From: Paracoccus sp. MBLB3053
GTDB taxonomy: Bacteria; Pseudomonadota; Alphaproteobacteria; Rhodobacterales; Rhodobacteraceae
Assembly (NCBI RefSeq): GCF_031822435.1
Contig: NZ_JAVQLW010000001.1
Coordinates: 2,786,523 to 2,850,522, forward strand
Direction of reading: 5' to 3'
DNA: 64,000 nt
Part shown: positions 17,608 to 26,787 of the stretch, piece by piece
Layout of the letters: the number at the start of each line of letters is the position of its first letter
How positions within the stretch are numbered: position 1 is the first letter of the stretch
Program-made: the position numbers and the translations under genes
Notes under the pieces: model-generated
The model's input: only the letters and a program-made list of their open reading frames with translations
Told to the model about the DNA's origin: nothing
Database searches by the model: none

Positions 17608-18753
17608 ATGGATTTCGCACTGAGCGAAGAGCAGCAGGCCATATTCGACATGGCGCGCGATTTCGGCCAGGAACATATCGCACCGAATGCACAGAGCTGG
17701 GAAGAGGCGGGAACGATCCCGCGTGATCTCTGGCCCAAGGTGGCCGAACTGGGCCTGGGCGGGCTTTACGTTTCCGAAGAACATGGCGGGTCCGGCCTGA
17801 ACCGGCTGGATGGCACGCTGGTTTTCGAGGCGCTGGCCATGTCCTGCCCTTCGGTCGCGGCTTTCCTGTCGATCCACAACATGTGCGGCGGGATGATCGA
17901 CAAATTCGGCTCGGACGAGACCAGGGCGCATTGGCTGCCGGACCTGTGCAGGATGGAGAAGATCTTTTCTTATTGCCTGACCGAACCGGGCTCGGGATCG
18001 GATGCGGCGGCGCTGCGCACGCGGGCCGAACGGGACAATGACGGCTGGCGGCTCAACGGGACCAAGGCATTCATTTCGGGCGGCAGCTATTCGGATGCCT
18101 ATATCTGCATGGTCCGCACCGGCAGGGACGGTCCCAAGGGCATCTCGTCGATCATTGTCGAACACGGCGCCCCTGGGCTCAGTTTCGGCGCCCCCGAGCG
18201 CAAGATGGGCTGGAAGTCCCAGCCGACCTCACAGGTTCAATTCGACGATTGCAACGTTCCCGCCGAGAACCTTCTGGGCGAGGAAGGCCGCGGCTTCAGC
18301 TATGCCATGGCGGGGCTCGATGGCGGGCGGCTGAATATCTCGGCCTGCGCATTGGGCGGCGCGCAGGCTGCTCTGGACGCGACGCTGCGCTACATGGCCG
18401 AGCGCCGCGCCTTCGGACAGAGCCTGGACCAGTTTCAGGCACTCCAGTTCCGTCTGGCCGAGATGGAGACCGCCCTGCAATCCGCGCGCATCTTCCTGCG
18501 TCAGGCGGCGTGGAAGCTTGACCAGGGCGTGCCCGACGCCAGCAAATTCTGCGCCATGGCGAAACTGCATGTCACCGACCGCGCCTTCGAGGTTGCGAAC
18601 CAGTGCCTGCAACTGCATGGCGGTTACGGCTATCTCGCGGATTACGGGATCGAGAAGATCGTGCGCGACCTGCGCGTTCATCAGATCCTAGAAGGAACGA
18701 ACGAGATCATGCGGCTCATCGTCAGCCGGGCCCTTCTGGCGGAGCGCGTCTGA
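17608..18753 (+). CDS. Acyl-CoA dehydrogenase, probably isobutyryl-CoA dehydrogenase
   Basis: This 381-residue flavoenzyme has the acyl-CoA dehydrogenase signatures YCLTEPGSGSDAAAL (FAD site) and QLHGGYGYLADYGIEKIVRD, and the catalytic-base region ILEGTNEIMR. Its neighbours (3-hydroxyisobutyryl-CoA hydrolase, mmsB and mmsA) are the valine pathway, so isobutyryl-CoA to methacrylyl-CoA is the expected reaction. The hydratase for methacrylyl-CoA is not in this operon. The stop overlaps the next start by one base (TGATG). Confidence 0.9.
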   Translation: MDFALSEEQQAIFDMARDFGQEHIAPNAQSWEEAGTIPRDLWPKVAELGLGGLYVSEEHGGSGLNRLDGTLVFEALAMSCPSVAAFLSIHNMCGGMIDKFGSDETRAHWLPDLCRMEKIFSYCLTEPGSGSDAAALRTRAERDNDGWRLNGTKAFISGGSYSDAYICMVRTGRDGPKGISSIIVEHGAPGLSFGAPERKMGWKSQPTSQVQFDDCNVPAENLLGEEGRGFSYAMAGLDGGRLNISACALGGAQAALDATLRYMAERRAFGQSLDQFQALQFRLAEMETALQSARIFLRQAAWKLDQGVPDASKFCAMAKLHVTDRAFEVANQCLQLHGGYGYLADYGIEKIVRDLRVHQILEGTNEIMRLIVSRALLAERV

Positions 18754-19760
18754 TGGCAGATATCAATATCCGCAAGGACCGCCTCGCCGGGCGGATCACC
18801 TTCACCCGGCCGCAGGCACTCAACGCGCTCAGCCATGCCATGGCACTTGCCATAGACGAAGCGCTTGAAGGATGGCGCGACGATCCCAAGGTCCGCCTTG
18901 TCATCATTGACGCCGAGGGCGACCGCGCATTTTGCGCGGGCGGAGACATTGCGGCGGTGTACCGCGCCGGGCTTTCCGGCGATCATCAGGTCGGGCGCGA
19001 CTTCTTCCGTGACGAATACCGGATGAATGCCAAGATAGCAGATTTCCCCAAGCCGATCGTCGCCTTCATGCAGGGATTCGTCATGGGCGGCGGCGTCGGC
19101 GTCGGCGGGCATGCAAGCTCCCGCGTCGTCTGCGAAAGCACCCAGATCGCGATGCCCGAAGCAGGAATTGGCCTGATCCCCGACGTCGGGGGCAGTTGGT
19201 TGCTTGGCCACGCGCCCGGCCGGGTCGGGGAGTACCTGGGCCTGACCTCGGGCCGGATGGGCCCGGGCGACGCCATCTTTGCCGGTTTCGCCGATACTTA
19301 CCTGCCCGAGGCAGAGTGGCCCGCACTGATCGAATTGCTGGCCGAAACCGGGGATATCTCGCTGGTCAAGGGCGGACCGCGCCCCGATGCGCCGCTTGAG
19401 CGGATGGATCTGGCGGCATTCGGCGGCCGGACCGTCGCCGAGATCATTGCCTCGCTGGAAGCTGCGGGGGATGAGCGCGCGCTCAAACCGCTGCTGCGCA
19501 ATTCCCCCTTGTCCATGGCGGCGACGCTGGCTCTGGTTCGCGCCGCGCGTGGCGACCGTTCGGTCCGCGACAGCCTCGCTCGCGAGTACAGGTTCACGTT
19601 TCGCGCCACGGCAGAAAGCGATTTTCTGGAAGGCGTCCGGGCGCAGATCATCGACAAGGACCGAGAGCCCAAATGGGCGGCCGATCCAAGCGACGGCCAT
19701 GTCCGTGCCCTGCTCGAACCGCTCGGGGATGACGATCTGAAATGGGAGGATGCGGAATGA
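18753..19760 (+). CDS. 3-hydroxyisobutyryl-CoA hydrolase (enoyl-CoA hydratase/isomerase family)
   Basis: A 335-residue crotonase-fold protein longer than a normal hydratase and ending in the extra C-terminal region of the HIBYL-CoA hydrolase (ECH_2) group. The oxyanion-hole segments are CAGGDIAAVY and GFVMGGGVGVGGHA, and the catalytic glutamate region is MPEAGIGLIPDVGGSW. It should release free 3-hydroxyisobutyrate from its CoA ester, feeding MmsB, whose gene starts inside this one by a four-base overlap. Operon context supports the substrate. Confidence 0.92.
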   Translation: MADINIRKDRLAGRITFTRPQALNALSHAMALAIDEALEGWRDDPKVRLVIIDAEGDRAFCAGGDIAAVYRAGLSGDHQVGRDFFRDEYRMNAKIADFPKPIVAFMQGFVMGGGVGVGGHASSRVVCESTQIAMPEAGIGLIPDVGGSWLLGHAPGRVGEYLGLTSGRMGPGDAIFAGFADTYLPEAEWPALIELLAETGDISLVKGGPRPDAPLERMDLAAFGGRTVAEIIASLEAAGDERALKPLLRNSPLSMAATLALVRAARGDRSVRDSLAREYRFTFRATAESDFLEGVRAQIIDKDREPKWAADPSDGHVRALLEPLGDDDLKWEDAE

Positions 19761-20635
19761 AGATCGGTTTCATCGGTCTGGGAAACATGGGCGGACCTAT
19801 GGCCCGCAACCTGCGGCAGGCAGGACATGAGGTGGTGGGTTTCGATCCGACCGCCGCGATGCCGGAAGGTGTGACCATGGCCGACAGCGCCGCTGGCGCC
19901 GCGACCGGTGCGGATGTCGTCATCACGATGCTGCCGAACGGGGCGATCCTGCGCGACGTCGCAGGCGAGGTCATCCCGGCAATGGGAACTGGTTCGGTCT
20001 TTTGTGACTGCTCGACCGTCGATGTCGAAAGCGCCCGCGCCGTGGCCGAACAGGCCAAGGCGGCGGGCCTTGGCGCGCTAGATGCCCCCGTCTCGGGCGG
20101 GATCGGAGGCGCCGCTGCCGGCACGCTGACCTTCATGGTCGGGGGAACGGATGAAGCATTCGCAAAGGTCGAGCCGCTGTTCGAGATCATGGGCCAGAAA
20201 GCGGTTCATTGCGGCAGTTCGGGCGCCGGCCAAGCGGCCAAGATCTGCAACAACATGATCCTGGGCGCGACGATGATCGCGACCTGCGAGGCCTTCGCGC
20301 TTGCCGACAAGCTGGGCCTGGATCGGCAGAAGATGTTCGACGTAGTCTCGACTTCGTCCGGCTACAGCTGGTCGATGAACGCCTATTGCCCTGCCCCTGG
20401 CGTGGGCCCGCAATCGCCTGCCGACAACGACTACAAGCCGGGCTTTGCCGCAGAACTCATGCTCAAGGATCTGCGATTGAGCCAGCAGGCGGCAGAAGCG
20501 GTCGATGCCCCTACCCCGATGGGAGAGCTGGCCACAAAGCTTTATGCGCATTTCGTCGAAGACGAGGAGGGTCGCGGAAAGGATTTTTCCGCCATGCTTC
20601 CCCGGCTTGCGCGTCAATCGCGAGACCAGGGGTGA
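19757..20635 (+). CDS. mmsB: 3-hydroxyisobutyrate dehydrogenase
   Basis: MmsB (292 residues) oxidises 3-hydroxyisobutyrate to methylmalonate semialdehyde with NAD; MmsA uses the product. The N-terminal Rossmann motif GFIGLGNMGGPMA, the substrate motif DAPVSGGIGGAAAGTL and the catalytic-lysine region GQAAKICNNMILG are all intact. It is the last gene of a three-gene coupled operon (ATGA overlap with the hydrolase) and is followed by a hairpin. Confidence 0.95.
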   Translation: MKIGFIGLGNMGGPMARNLRQAGHEVVGFDPTAAMPEGVTMADSAAGAATGADVVITMLPNGAILRDVAGEVIPAMGTGSVFCDCSTVDVESARAVAEQAKAAGLGALDAPVSGGIGGAAAGTLTFMVGGTDEAFAKVEPLFEIMGQKAVHCGSSGAGQAAKICNNMILGATMIATCEAFALADKLGLDRQKMFDVVSTSSGYSWSMNAYCPAPGVGPQSPADNDYKPGFAAELMLKDLRLSQQAAEAVDAPTPMGELATKLYAHFVEDEEGRGKDFSAMLPRLARQSRDQG

Positions 20636-20677
20636 AAGGCATGTGACGTTCCTCCCTCGCCGTTAACAAAACTGCAC

Positions 20678-20709
20678 GACCCGAGGGATCTTTTGGGCGG
20701 GTCTTTCGT
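20678..20709 (+). terminator. Probable terminator after mmsB
   Basis: GACCCG (20678-20683) pairs with CGGGTC (20698-20703), followed by TTTCGTT. The loop is long (14 nt) and the stem short, so it is a weaker candidate. Confidence 0.5.
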
Positions 20710-20783
20710 TCTCTCTCCCGAATGCATGAAATTCAAGCCGGCGTTCAGGAATTGTAAAGATTATCTGCCCAGACTGCCCGACC

Positions 20784-21110
20784 ATGAAGTCAAGAAACAG
20801 AAACCTTATCCTTGTCACCGTGATGGCTCTTGCGGCGACAAGCATGGCCGTAGCCCAGCACGGCCTCGAGCCCGATGCAGTGCACGTTTCTATGCGGGAG
20901 ACTGCATCGGGCGTCCCCTACAAGATCATGATCGGCGCACCGGTTGGGACGGATCGGCTGCATCATATCACCCGCCCGGGCCTTTACGGCATCAGCGCCC
21001 CGCCAGCGGGAAGCACCTATGGCGTGATCGACGGCTATCTCATCCGCTATGATCCCCAGACCATGCAGGTCCAATCGATCATTCGCCAGATCGACGAAAT
21101 CCTCGACTGA
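20784..21110 (+). CDS. Small secreted protein of unknown function
   Basis: The 108-residue product has a clear Sec signal (basic MKSRNRN, hydrophobic core to about residue 20, cleavage likely after AVA near residue 24). The mature part is about 84 residues and ends with YGVIDGYLIRYDPQTMQVQSIIRQIDEILD-like sequence, a pattern seen in small periplasmic proteins of the RcnB/PepSY-like kind, but without firm family recognition. It has no cysteines. It converges with recN, only the stop codons separating them. Function unknown. Confidence 0.65.
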   Translation: MKSRNRNLILVTVMALAATSMAVAQHGLEPDAVHVSMRETASGVPYKIMIGAPVGTDRLHHITRPGLYGISAPPAGSTYGVIDGYLIRYDPQTMQVQSIIRQIDEILD

Positions 21111-22754
21111 TCAGCCGCCGAGCAGGGCGCGCGCCGCTTCCTTGGCGGCAGCCGTGATCTCTTCTCCGGAAAGCATTCGGGCGATTTCATCGACCCTGTC
21201 CGACTGACCCAGTGCCGCCACGGTCGAGGTCGTCATCCCATCGGCCACCGATTTCGACACGCGGAAATGATGCCCGCCCAGTGCCGCGACCTGCGGGCTA
21301 TGGGTCACGACCAGCACCTGCGCCCCTTCGGACAGCCGGGCCAGACGACGCCCCACGGCATCGGCTGTCGCCCCCCCGACGCCACGGTCGATTTCGTCAA
21401 AGATCAGCACGAGCGCGTCATTGCCGCGTGCCAGACAGACCTTCAGCGCCAGCAGGAAGCGCGACAGTTCTCCACCCGAGGCGATCCTGTCCAGCGGGCC
21501 AGAGGGGGCGCCGGGATTGGTCGCCACCGTGAATGCAACCATGTCCTGCCCCTCGGGGCCGGGTTCGGACGATGCCAGCCTTGTCTCGAAGACGGCGCGC
21601 TCCATCCTGAGCGGTGCGAGTTCGTCCGCCATCGCGGCATCGAGCCGCTTGGCGGCCGCAGCGCGCGTCGCGCTTAGCCGGGCCGCGGCTTGCAAATATT
21701 CCGCCTCGGCCGTAGCAAGATCGGCCCGGAAGCGCGCCAGATCCCCTTCGCCAGCATCGATTCTCGACAGTCTTTCCCGCAGCTCGTCTGCGAGTGTCGC
21801 CAGATCGTCAGGGAGGACATCATGCTTGCGCGCGAGCGCGCGCAGCGCAAAAAGCCGCTCTTCCGTGCTCTCAAGTTCATGCGGATCGAAATCCATCGCC
21901 TCGAGCGCGGTTTCGACCCCGGATACGGCTTCGCCAAGTTCGATCAAGGCCCGCTGCAGCGAGGCAACGGGGGCCTCAAGCCGACCCTCGGCCCGTTCGG
22001 CGGCGCCGTCGAGCCAGCGGACCGCCTCTAGCATCGCGCCTTCGGCACCTTCCGGCCCAAGCGTGCGAAGGGCGCGCGAAACGTCCCCGCGGATCCGTTC
22101 GGCGCCCTGCATGGCACGGCGACGCGTGTCAAGCTCGGCCTCTTCTCCGGGTTGGGGCGCGAGCGTGTCGAGTTCGGCCACGGCATGGCGGAGAAACTCT
22201 TCCTCGCCCTTGACGGCGGCGAGCGATGCCTCGGCCTGTGCCAAGGCGGTGGCAGCCTCACGGCGGGCAGCCCAGGCGGCGCGCACCGGGCCGAGATCGA
22301 CTGCGGCGAAGGCATCGAGCAGCGCGCGGTGGCCACGCGGATTGAGCAGGCCGCGATCGTCATGCTGGCCGTGCAATTCCACCAGAGTTTCGGATAGCGC
22401 CCGCAATACCTCACCCGAGGCCCGGCGATCATTGATCCAGGCCGTCTTGCGACCGTCGGCGCCATTCACGCGGCGCAGGATCAGTTCGTCCCCTGCCGGG
22501 ATTCCCGCATCGGTCAGGATGGTCCTGCCCGGATGATCGGTCGGCAGGTCGAAAACCGCCGTGACCTCGCCCTGGGCGGCTCCACTGCGCACCAGATCGG
22601 CCCTGCCCCGCCACCCCAGCACAAAGCCCAGGCAATCAAGCAGGATCGACTTGCCCGCGCCGGTTTCACCGGTCAGCACATTGAGCCCCGGCCGGAAATC
22701 AAGCTCCAGCCGGTCGATCAGCAACATGTCGCGGATATCGAGATGCCGCAGCAT
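21111..22754 (-). CDS. recN: DNA repair protein RecN
   Basis: RecN (547 residues) is an SMC-like ATPase acting in double-strand-break repair. Walker A GETGAGKS is at residues 29-36, long coiled-coil arms run roughly from 150 to 370, and the C-terminal half carries the ABC signature SGGELSRF, Walker B LIFDEIDRGVGG and the H-loop VTHSPQVAA. It lies seven bases after bamD on the same strand, the standard arrangement downstream of lpxC-bamD in this family. Confidence 0.96.
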   Translation of the reverse strand: MLRHLDIRDMLLIDRLELDFRPGLNVLTGETGAGKSILLDCLGFVLGWRGRADLVRSGAAQGEVTAVFDLPTDHPGRTILTDAGIPAGDELILRRVNGADGRKTAWINDRRASGEVLRALSETLVELHGQHDDRGLLNPRGHRALLDAFAAVDLGPVRAAWAARREAATALAQAEASLAAVKGEEEFLRHAVAELDTLAPQPGEEAELDTRRRAMQGAERIRGDVSRALRTLGPEGAEGAMLEAVRWLDGAAERAEGRLEAPVASLQRALIELGEAVSGVETALEAMDFDPHELESTEERLFALRALARKHDVLPDDLATLADELRERLSRIDAGEGDLARFRADLATAEAEYLQAAARLSATRAAAAKRLDAAMADELAPLRMERAVFETRLASSEPGPEGQDMVAFTVATNPGAPSGPLDRIASGGELSRFLLALKVCLARGNDALVLIFDEIDRGVGGATADAVGRRLARLSEGAQVLVVTHSPQVAALGGHHFRVSKSVADGMTTSTVAALGQSDRVDEIARMLSGEEITAAAKEAARALLGG

Positions 22755-22761
22755 CAGCGGC

Positions 22762-23607
22762 TTACAACCATTTGCCCTGAACGACCTGACGATAAACGTT
22801 GGTCAGCCAGCTGTTGCCGCTGACTTCCGGTGCGAGACCGGCACCGCTCAGCTGGGCATAGGCGTCGAGATAGAACGGCGACGAGCGGAAGTTGTGGCCG
22901 AGGATCGCGCCTGCGGTCTGGGCCTCATCCGTCAGCCCGAGGGCCAGATAGGCCTCGACAAGGCGCATCAGCGCTTCGGGAGTATGCGTCGTGGTCTGGT
23001 ACTCTTCCACGACCACCCGGAAGCGGTTGATCGCTGCGCTGTAATGGCCACGTTTCAGGTAGTAGCGCCCGATTTCCATTTCCTTCGCCGCGAGATGGTC
23101 GAAGGCGAGATCGAACTTGAGGATCGACGAGCGGGCATATTCGCTGTCGGGATATTCCTCGATCACCTCGCGCAGCGATTGCAGCGCCTGGAAGGTCAGG
23201 CCCTGATCGCGGCCGACCTCGTCGATCTGGTCGTAATAGCTGAGCGCGAGAAGGTATTTGGCATAGGCCGCATCCTCATCACCAGGATAGGTGTCGATAA
23301 AGCGCTGCGCCGCACCGCGCGCCTCTTCGTAGTCACGCGCGCGATGGTAGGAATAGGCCTGCATGATCAGCGCGCGCTTGGCCCATTCGGAATAGGGATA
23401 AAGCCGCTCGACCTCGGAGAAATACTTCACTGCCGATTCGGGTTTGCGGCTGTTCTCAAGCTCGTACTCGCCGCGCTTGTAGATTTCCTCGGCAGTGAAG
23501 CTTTCGAGCGATTCGGGAGGCTCGCTGCCGGAGCCGCCGCATCCCGCAAGAATCCCGACCGAGAGCACCACCGCGATGAAAGAACCCGCTGATCTGATGC
23601 CCGCCAT
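22762..23607 (-). CDS. bamD: Outer-membrane assembly lipoprotein BamD
   Basis: BamD (281 residues) is an essential lipoprotein of the BAM complex that inserts beta-barrel proteins. The lipobox LAGC gives the modified Cys23. The mature protein is a row of TPR-like repeats (AEEIYKRGEYELENS, SEWAKRALIMQAYSYHRA, DEDAAYAKYLLALSYYDQID). It is between lpxC and recN, all transcribed the same way, with 152 nt to lpxC. Confidence 0.95.
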   Translation of the reverse strand: MAGIRSAGSFIAVVLSVGILAGCGGSGSEPPESLESFTAEEIYKRGEYELENSRKPESAVKYFSEVERLYPYSEWAKRALIMQAYSYHRARDYEEARGAAQRFIDTYPGDEDAAYAKYLLALSYYDQIDEVGRDQGLTFQALQSLREVIEEYPDSEYARSSILKFDLAFDHLAAKEMEIGRYYLKRGHYSAAINRFRVVVEEYQTTTHTPEALMRLVEAYLALGLTDEAQTAGAILGHNFRSSPFYLDAYAQLSGAGLAPEVSGNSWLTNVYRQVVQGKWL

Positions 23608-23759
23608 CTCTACCTGCCCGTCAGAAATTTTTTCCGCCCCGTTGGCCTATCACCACGCGGCTCGGTCGTCCTAGCATAGAAAATCGGACTGCGCAAAATG
23701 CCAAAGCACGGAAAATCCGGGCAGATCGAACACGGTATCGACAGCTTGTCACCCGAGAA

Positions 23760-24701
23760 TCAGGCAACAGCGAGTTGCTGTGCAGGATGGAGGCCGTGAA
23801 GCGCGCCAGCCGCCACGCCCGCTCCGGGCAGATGGCCGTAGATGGCGGGGGTGACCGTTGTCCATTCCCACGCATCCGGCGCGGCGAAAAGCGCATGCAG
23901 CAGCTTGTTCGTCATGGCGTGCCCCGCACGGTGCCCGGTGTAGCGACCGAGGATGGGTGCACCTGCCAGCGCAAGATCGCCGACCGCATCCAGCATCTTG
24001 TGACGAACCGCCTCGTCGCTGTGGCGCAGGCCACCGGGCGACAGAACCTTGTCACCGTCGATGACGACAGCATTCAGGTAGGTCCCGCCCAGGGCCAACC
24101 CGTTCTGCTGCATCTGCACGACATCGGATTGACGGCAGAACGTACGACTGTCCATCAGCTCGTGCACGAAGGCGCCATTGGCCATGTCGAGTTTCTTTTC
24201 CTGATGGCCAATCGCCGCGTCGGCGAAATCGATGTCGAAATGGATCTCAAGATGTTCGGCCGGCGAAAGGCGGGCAAAGCCCTGGCCGTGATGCACCTCG
24301 ACCGGACGCAGAATACGGATCGCGCGCAGTGCGGCTTCGGGCTGCTCGCTGATGCCTGCGGCAAGGATACCCCGAACGAAGGGCTCGGATGAACCATCGA
24401 GAATCGGCACTTCAGGGCCGTTCACCTCGACAAGCGCGTTCCGGATGCCCGTACCGGCAAGCGCGGCCATCACATGCTCGACGGTCGAAACCGTGGCCCC
24501 CTGACCATTGTCGAGCAGCGTGCAAAGCTGCGACGGCGTGACGTGATCCCAGCGGGCCGGGATTCGCGCGCCGCCAAGATCGGTGCGTGCGAATACGATG
24601 CCGTGGCCCGCCGGGGCCGGAAGAATCGCAAGACGCACCGCTGCACCCGAATGCAGCCCGACTCCGCGGAACTGAGCTTTCTGAGCAATGGTCGTCTGCA
24701 T
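23760..24701 (-). CDS. lpxC: UDP-3-O-acyl-N-acetylglucosamine deacetylase
   Basis: LpxC (313 residues) catalyses the committed step of lipid A synthesis. Zinc ligands are visible at His76 (STVEHVMAAL), His234 and Asp238 (RHKMLDAVGDLAL), with the active-site His261 in HRAGHAMTN. Together with ftsZ and ftsA it forms the usual end of the division and wall cluster. A bidirectional terminator separates it from ftsZ, so it has its own promoter in the 237-bp gap. Confidence 0.97.
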   Translation of the reverse strand: MQTTIAQKAQFRGVGLHSGAAVRLAILPAPAGHGIVFARTDLGGARIPARWDHVTPSQLCTLLDNGQGATVSTVEHVMAALAGTGIRNALVEVNGPEVPILDGSSEPFVRGILAAGISEQPEAALRAIRILRPVEVHHGQGFARLSPAEHLEIHFDIDFADAAIGHQEKKLDMANGAFVHELMDSRTFCRQSDVVQMQQNGLALGGTYLNAVVIDGDKVLSPGGLRHSDEAVRHKMLDAVGDLALAGAPILGRYTGHRAGHAMTNKLLHALFAAPDAWEWTTVTPAIYGHLPGAGVAAGALHGLHPAQQLAVA

Positions 24702-24882
24702 GGTCTGGCCTGTATGAAATCATCGTTGGAATCGCCGTCGGGCTTTTGTCCCATGGCGTTGATCCTGAATTAGGTGCGACGCCTGAGAGTCACAATTAAC
24801 GATTTGTAACGGGATGAAACAAAGGGGCCGCCTTTCGACCCGAACGAAGGGCGTGTCACGCAAACGCCTGAAATAAAATATG

Positions 24883-24908
24883 AAAAGGGCCGCCTGAGCG
24901 ACCCTTTT
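24883..24908 (-). terminator. Intrinsic terminator of ftsZ
   Basis: GGGCCGC (24887-24893) and GCGACCC (24898-24904) form a 7-bp stem with one wobble and a 4-nt loop. It is flanked by AAAA and TTTT, so it could act in both directions. It lies 31 nt after the ftsZ stop codon. Confidence 0.85.
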
Positions 24909-24938
24909 ACGAAACCGTCCGAAAAACTTGTGATCGGC

Positions 24939-26573
24939 TCAGTTTGCCTGACGGCGCAGGAATGCCGGAATTTCGACATTGTCATCGGCACGGTCCGGGC
25001 TGGCCAGGTCGTCGAAACCAGCGTCGAAGCCGCTGCTGCGGCGCGCCGCGACGCGCTCGTTCACGCGTTCGGCGATCGTCGAGGGCGCGGGTTTTTCCTG
25101 CTCGCCATGACCCGAGATCCGCTCGAGCATCCGGCTGAGGCCACCCATGCGGCTTTGCACGCGGCTGGCCACGTCCTGCCCTGCGGGCGGTGCGGCCGGG
25201 CGGTTCGGCGCGGCCTGCTGACGTTCCGGGGCGCGCTGAACGGCCTGCGCCAGACGGCTCATCGTTGCCTCGGACGGCGTTCCGGGAGCGGGACGACGAG
25301 GCGCAAGGAAGCTGCCCGAATCGGCATTCAGAGCGTCCTGATGCGACGGTGCGGTCTGGCGGCTATCAGGCTGGTAGGCCGGACGCGGCATATCGTCTTC
25401 GTCATAATGCGTCGCTGCCGGCTGCTGCGGACGGCCAGCGGGTTGCGCCGCGGCCTGGGGCGCGGGATCGCGCTGTTCGGCGGCGGGTGCAACGCGGCGC
25501 GGCGGAACGGCCAGTTCCTCTTCCGCCGGTTTCTGGGCAACCGACGGGGTCTGGGTCAGCGGTTCTTTCATGCCGCGGCGCGGCGCCGGCAGTTCGGCTG
25601 CACTGGCGTCGATCCCGGTGGCGACAACCGAAACGCGGATCGAGCCTTCCATCGACGGATCCAGGGTCGAACCCACGATGATGTTGGCGTCGACATCGAC
25701 CTTTTCGCGGATCTTCTCGGCCGCCTCGTCCATCTCGAACAGCGTGAGATCGTAGCCGCCGGTGATGTTGATGAGCACGCCCTTCGCACCGTTGAGGCTG
25801 ATTTCGTCCAGCAGCGGGTTGGCAATCGCCTTTTCGGCGGCCTGCACGGCACGGTTCTCGCCCGACGCTTCGCCGGTCCCCATCATCGCCTTGCCCATCT
25901 CGTCCATCACCGCGCGAACGTCGGCGAAGTCGAGGTTGATCAGGCCCGGACGGACCATCAGGTCCGTCACGCCCTTGACGCCTTGGTAAAGAACGTCATC
26001 GGCCATGGCGAAGGCCTCGGTGAAGGTCGTCTTTTCATTGGCAAGACGGAACAGGTTCTGGTTCGGAATGATGATGAGCGTGTCGACGACCTTTTGCAGG
26101 GCCTCGACGCCCTCTTCGGCCTGCCGCATGCGCTTGGTGCCTTCGAACTGGAACGGCTTGGTCACGACGCCAACGGTCAGGATGCCCATTTCGCGCGCGG
26201 CCTGAGCGATGATCGGGGCCGCACCTGTACCGGTGCCACCTCCCATGCCTGCGGTGATGAAGCACATATGCGCGCCCATCAGATGATCGACAATATCCTC
26301 GATGGTCTCTTCGGCGGCCTTGGCGCCGATCGACGGCTTCGCGCCGGCGCCAAGACCTTCGGTCACTTTCGGACCGATCTGGATGCGGCTTTCGGCTTTC
26401 GAGTTGGTCAGCGCCTGAGCGTCGGTATTCGCGACAACGAAGTCGACGCCCTCGAGCTGCTTGTCGATCATGTTGTTGACCGCGTTGCCGCCCGCTCCGC
26501 CGACGCCGAACACGGTGATACGCGGCTTCAGTTCCTGCTCATCATTCAGCATCAAGTGGATCTGCCGTTCCAT
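24939..26573 (-). CDS. ftsZ: Cell division protein FtsZ
   Basis: FtsZ (544 residues) is the tubulin-like GTPase that forms the division ring. The GTP motif GGGTGTG is at residues 111-117, and the N-terminal [13 protein letters not shown] segment is intact. After the GTPase core (about residue 320) there is a long linker rich in Ala, Pro and Gln (some 200 residues), common in alphaproteobacteria. It ends with the conserved C-terminal peptide [12 protein letters not shown] that binds FtsA and other partners. A 214-nt gap to ftsA probably holds an extra promoter. Confidence 0.98.
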   Translation of the reverse strand: MERQIHLMLNDEQELKPRITVFGVGGAGGNAVNNMIDKQLEGVDFVVANTDAQALTNSKAESRIQIGPKVTEGLGAGAKPSIGAKAAEETIEDIVDHLMGAHMCFITAGMGGGTGTGAAPIIAQAAREMGILTVGVVTKPFQFEGTKRMRQAEEGVEALQKVVDTLIIIPNQNLFRLANEKTTFTEAFAMADDVLYQGVKGVTDLMVRPGLINLDFADVRAVMDEMGKAMMGTGEASGENRAVQAAEKAIANPLLDEISLNGAKGVLINITGGYDLTLFEMDEAAEKIREKVDVDANIIVGSTLDPSMEGSIRVSVVATGIDASAAELPAPRRGMKEPLTQTPSVAQKPAEEELAVPPRRVAPAAEQRDPAPQAAAQPAGRPQQPAATHYDEDDMPRPAYQPDSRQTAPSHQDALNADSGSFLAPRRPAPGTPSEATMSRLAQAVQRAPERQQAAPNRPAAPPAGQDVASRVQSRMGGLSRMLERISGHGEQEKPAPSTIAERVNERVAARRSSGFDAGFDDLASPDRADDNVEIPAFLRRQAN

Positions 26574-26787
26574 GTCTCGCCTGCCTCGTATGTTATGCCG
26601 GACATACGCCCGGTCGTGTCCCCGTATGGCTCAAGCCTAGCCAGATTCTGTCGCAGCGTCACCCGAAAAACACAGCGTTCCCACAAAATATGGCAGTTCA
26701 TTGCTGGCGAACCAGCGGTATCTTGCCCATAACCCAGCATGTGGTGGGGACCGCCCCCATCCACCACCGAATCAACGTATCAATCAA

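Noticed and set aside
15949..18165. A 738-codon open frame on the minus strand
   Set aside because: It runs antisense across mmsA and the acyl-CoA dehydrogenase gene, both well conserved; such frames are common in high-GC DNA and its translation matches no family.
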